Below, piece by piece: positions 5,243 through 5,564 of a stretch of DNA of 5,564 nucleotides (position 1 is the first letter of the stretch; every line of letters begins with the position of its first letter). The position numbers and the translations under genes were made by a program. Below the pieces are notes generated by a model. It was not told the origin of the DNA and did no database searches. It saw only the letters and a program-made list of their open reading frames with translations. The DNA lies in assembly GCA_030706065.1 (NCBI GenBank), contig JAUZPH010000276.1, positions 1 through 5,564 of the forward strand, given 5' to 3'. This stretch comes from Bacillota bacterium. Its GTDB lineage: Bacteria; Bacillota; Clostridia; Clostridiales; Clostridiaceae.

Positions 5243-5564
5243 ATGAAAAAATAAAGGGACCCTTGCAGAGTTAATACTTATCCTTATTATGTAGCAGTTA
5301 TTTGGGAAGTTGTAGTACATGCTGTTTTGTGAGGTAAAGATAAGTGTTAACACCAGAATAGCGCTCTGTCACAGTAGGTGGTATATGGAAACTGTTGTAG
5401 ACAACCTTCGAACAGCAGGAATTTCTACAGATGCGGAAATTTAGACATTTAGAATTCGCCATCGAAAATATCGAATCTTCACCGATCTTTTCGATGGCGA
5501 CAAATTAAGAAACAAATTTCCGTATCTATATGCCGATTTCAACAGACAAACTTTAAAGCTAGTC
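5243..5564. other. Gene-free right end, unassigned
   Basis: No frame on either strand gives a recognisable protein in these 322 bases. A + strand ORF with an ATG at 5319 reads 41 residues to a TAG at 5442-5444, and the same frame then stays open for 40 codons to the window edge; neither half resembles a family I know and the ATG lacks a good ribosome binding site. A weak promoter-like pair (TTGCAG 5263-5268, 16 bases, TATTAT 5285-5290) and a 10-bp palindrome GTGTTAACAC (5344-5353) are present. The main structure is the nested palindrome at 5426-5530. Possible readings are a structured RNA, the end of a mobile element, or the decayed start of a gene continuing past the window. Confidence 0.5.
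5426..5530. repeat. Nested imperfect palindrome (two coaxial inverted repeats)
   Basis: The outer arms 5426-5442 and 5514-5530 pair over 17 bases with one C-A mismatch and one G-U pair. The inner arms 5456-5473 and 5483-5500 pair over 18 bases with one T-C mismatch, closing a 9-base loop (5474-5482). The two stems are separated by a symmetric 13-base by 13-base internal loop. Further out, CTGTTG (5392-5397) is complementary to CAACAG (5540-5545), and AGACAACCTT (5399-5408) is repeated directly as AGACAAACTT (5544-5553). No T-run follows, so this is not an ordinary terminator. Confidence 0.85.

Noticed and set aside
5426..5530. Nested palindrome as an integron attC site or a terminator
   Set aside because: I see no R-type core sites at its ends in the right arrangement, and no T-run follows it on either strand.
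1..5564. tRNA, rRNA or known riboswitch genes
   Set aside because: No cloverleaf with a conserved T-arm, no rRNA sequence, and no riboswitch core that I recognise on either strand.

Overview
The window looks like chromosomal DNA of a Gram-positive, low-to-moderate GC Firmicute, most likely a member of the Clostridia. The signs are strong AGGAGG-type ribosome binding sites, close matches to sigma-A promoters with 17-bp spacers, hairpin-plus-T-run terminators, and the protein families present (ABC-2 permease pair, zinc-ribbon/Yip1-like membrane protein, YihY/BrkB, RmlD-type reductase). This placement is inferred from style and gene content, not from a marker gene.

Layout. (1) Bases 1-1634, + strand: the 3' end of one ABC-2 type permease gene overlaps by 4 bases (ATGA) the start of a second, complete ABC-2 permease gene. 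They are the tail of an ABC exporter operon whose ATPase is presumably upstream of the window. (2) Bases 1636-1669: a hairpin terminator with T-runs in both directions, shared with the convergent gene. (3) Bases 1685-2677, - strand: a membrane protein with an N-terminal four-cysteine zinc ribbon, a Q/N-rich linker made of six 24-bp tandem repeats, and about five membrane segments. (4) Bases 2678-2922: a divergent promoter region with two back-to-back sigma-A promoters and several operator-like symmetries. (5) Bases 2923-4085, + strand: an unrecognised 92-residue protein followed by a YihY/BrkB family membrane protein, probably one transcript, closed by a terminator at 4101-4131. (6) Bases 4134-4336: a promoter and a structured leader. 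(7) Bases 4337-5167, + strand: a complete NAD(P)-dependent dTDP-4-dehydrorhamnose reductase (rfbD/rmlD) standing alone, closed by a terminator at 5203-5242. (8) Bases 5243-5564: no convincing gene, but a large nested palindrome lies at 5426-5530.

The genes do not form one pathway. The window holds four separate transcription units, three of which concern the cell envelope (export, membrane protein, surface sugar synthesis). I found no definite new system. The least explained parts are the nested palindrome in the gene-free right end, the competing base pairings in the rfbD leader, and the repeat-built Q/N linker of the zinc-ribbon membrane protein.
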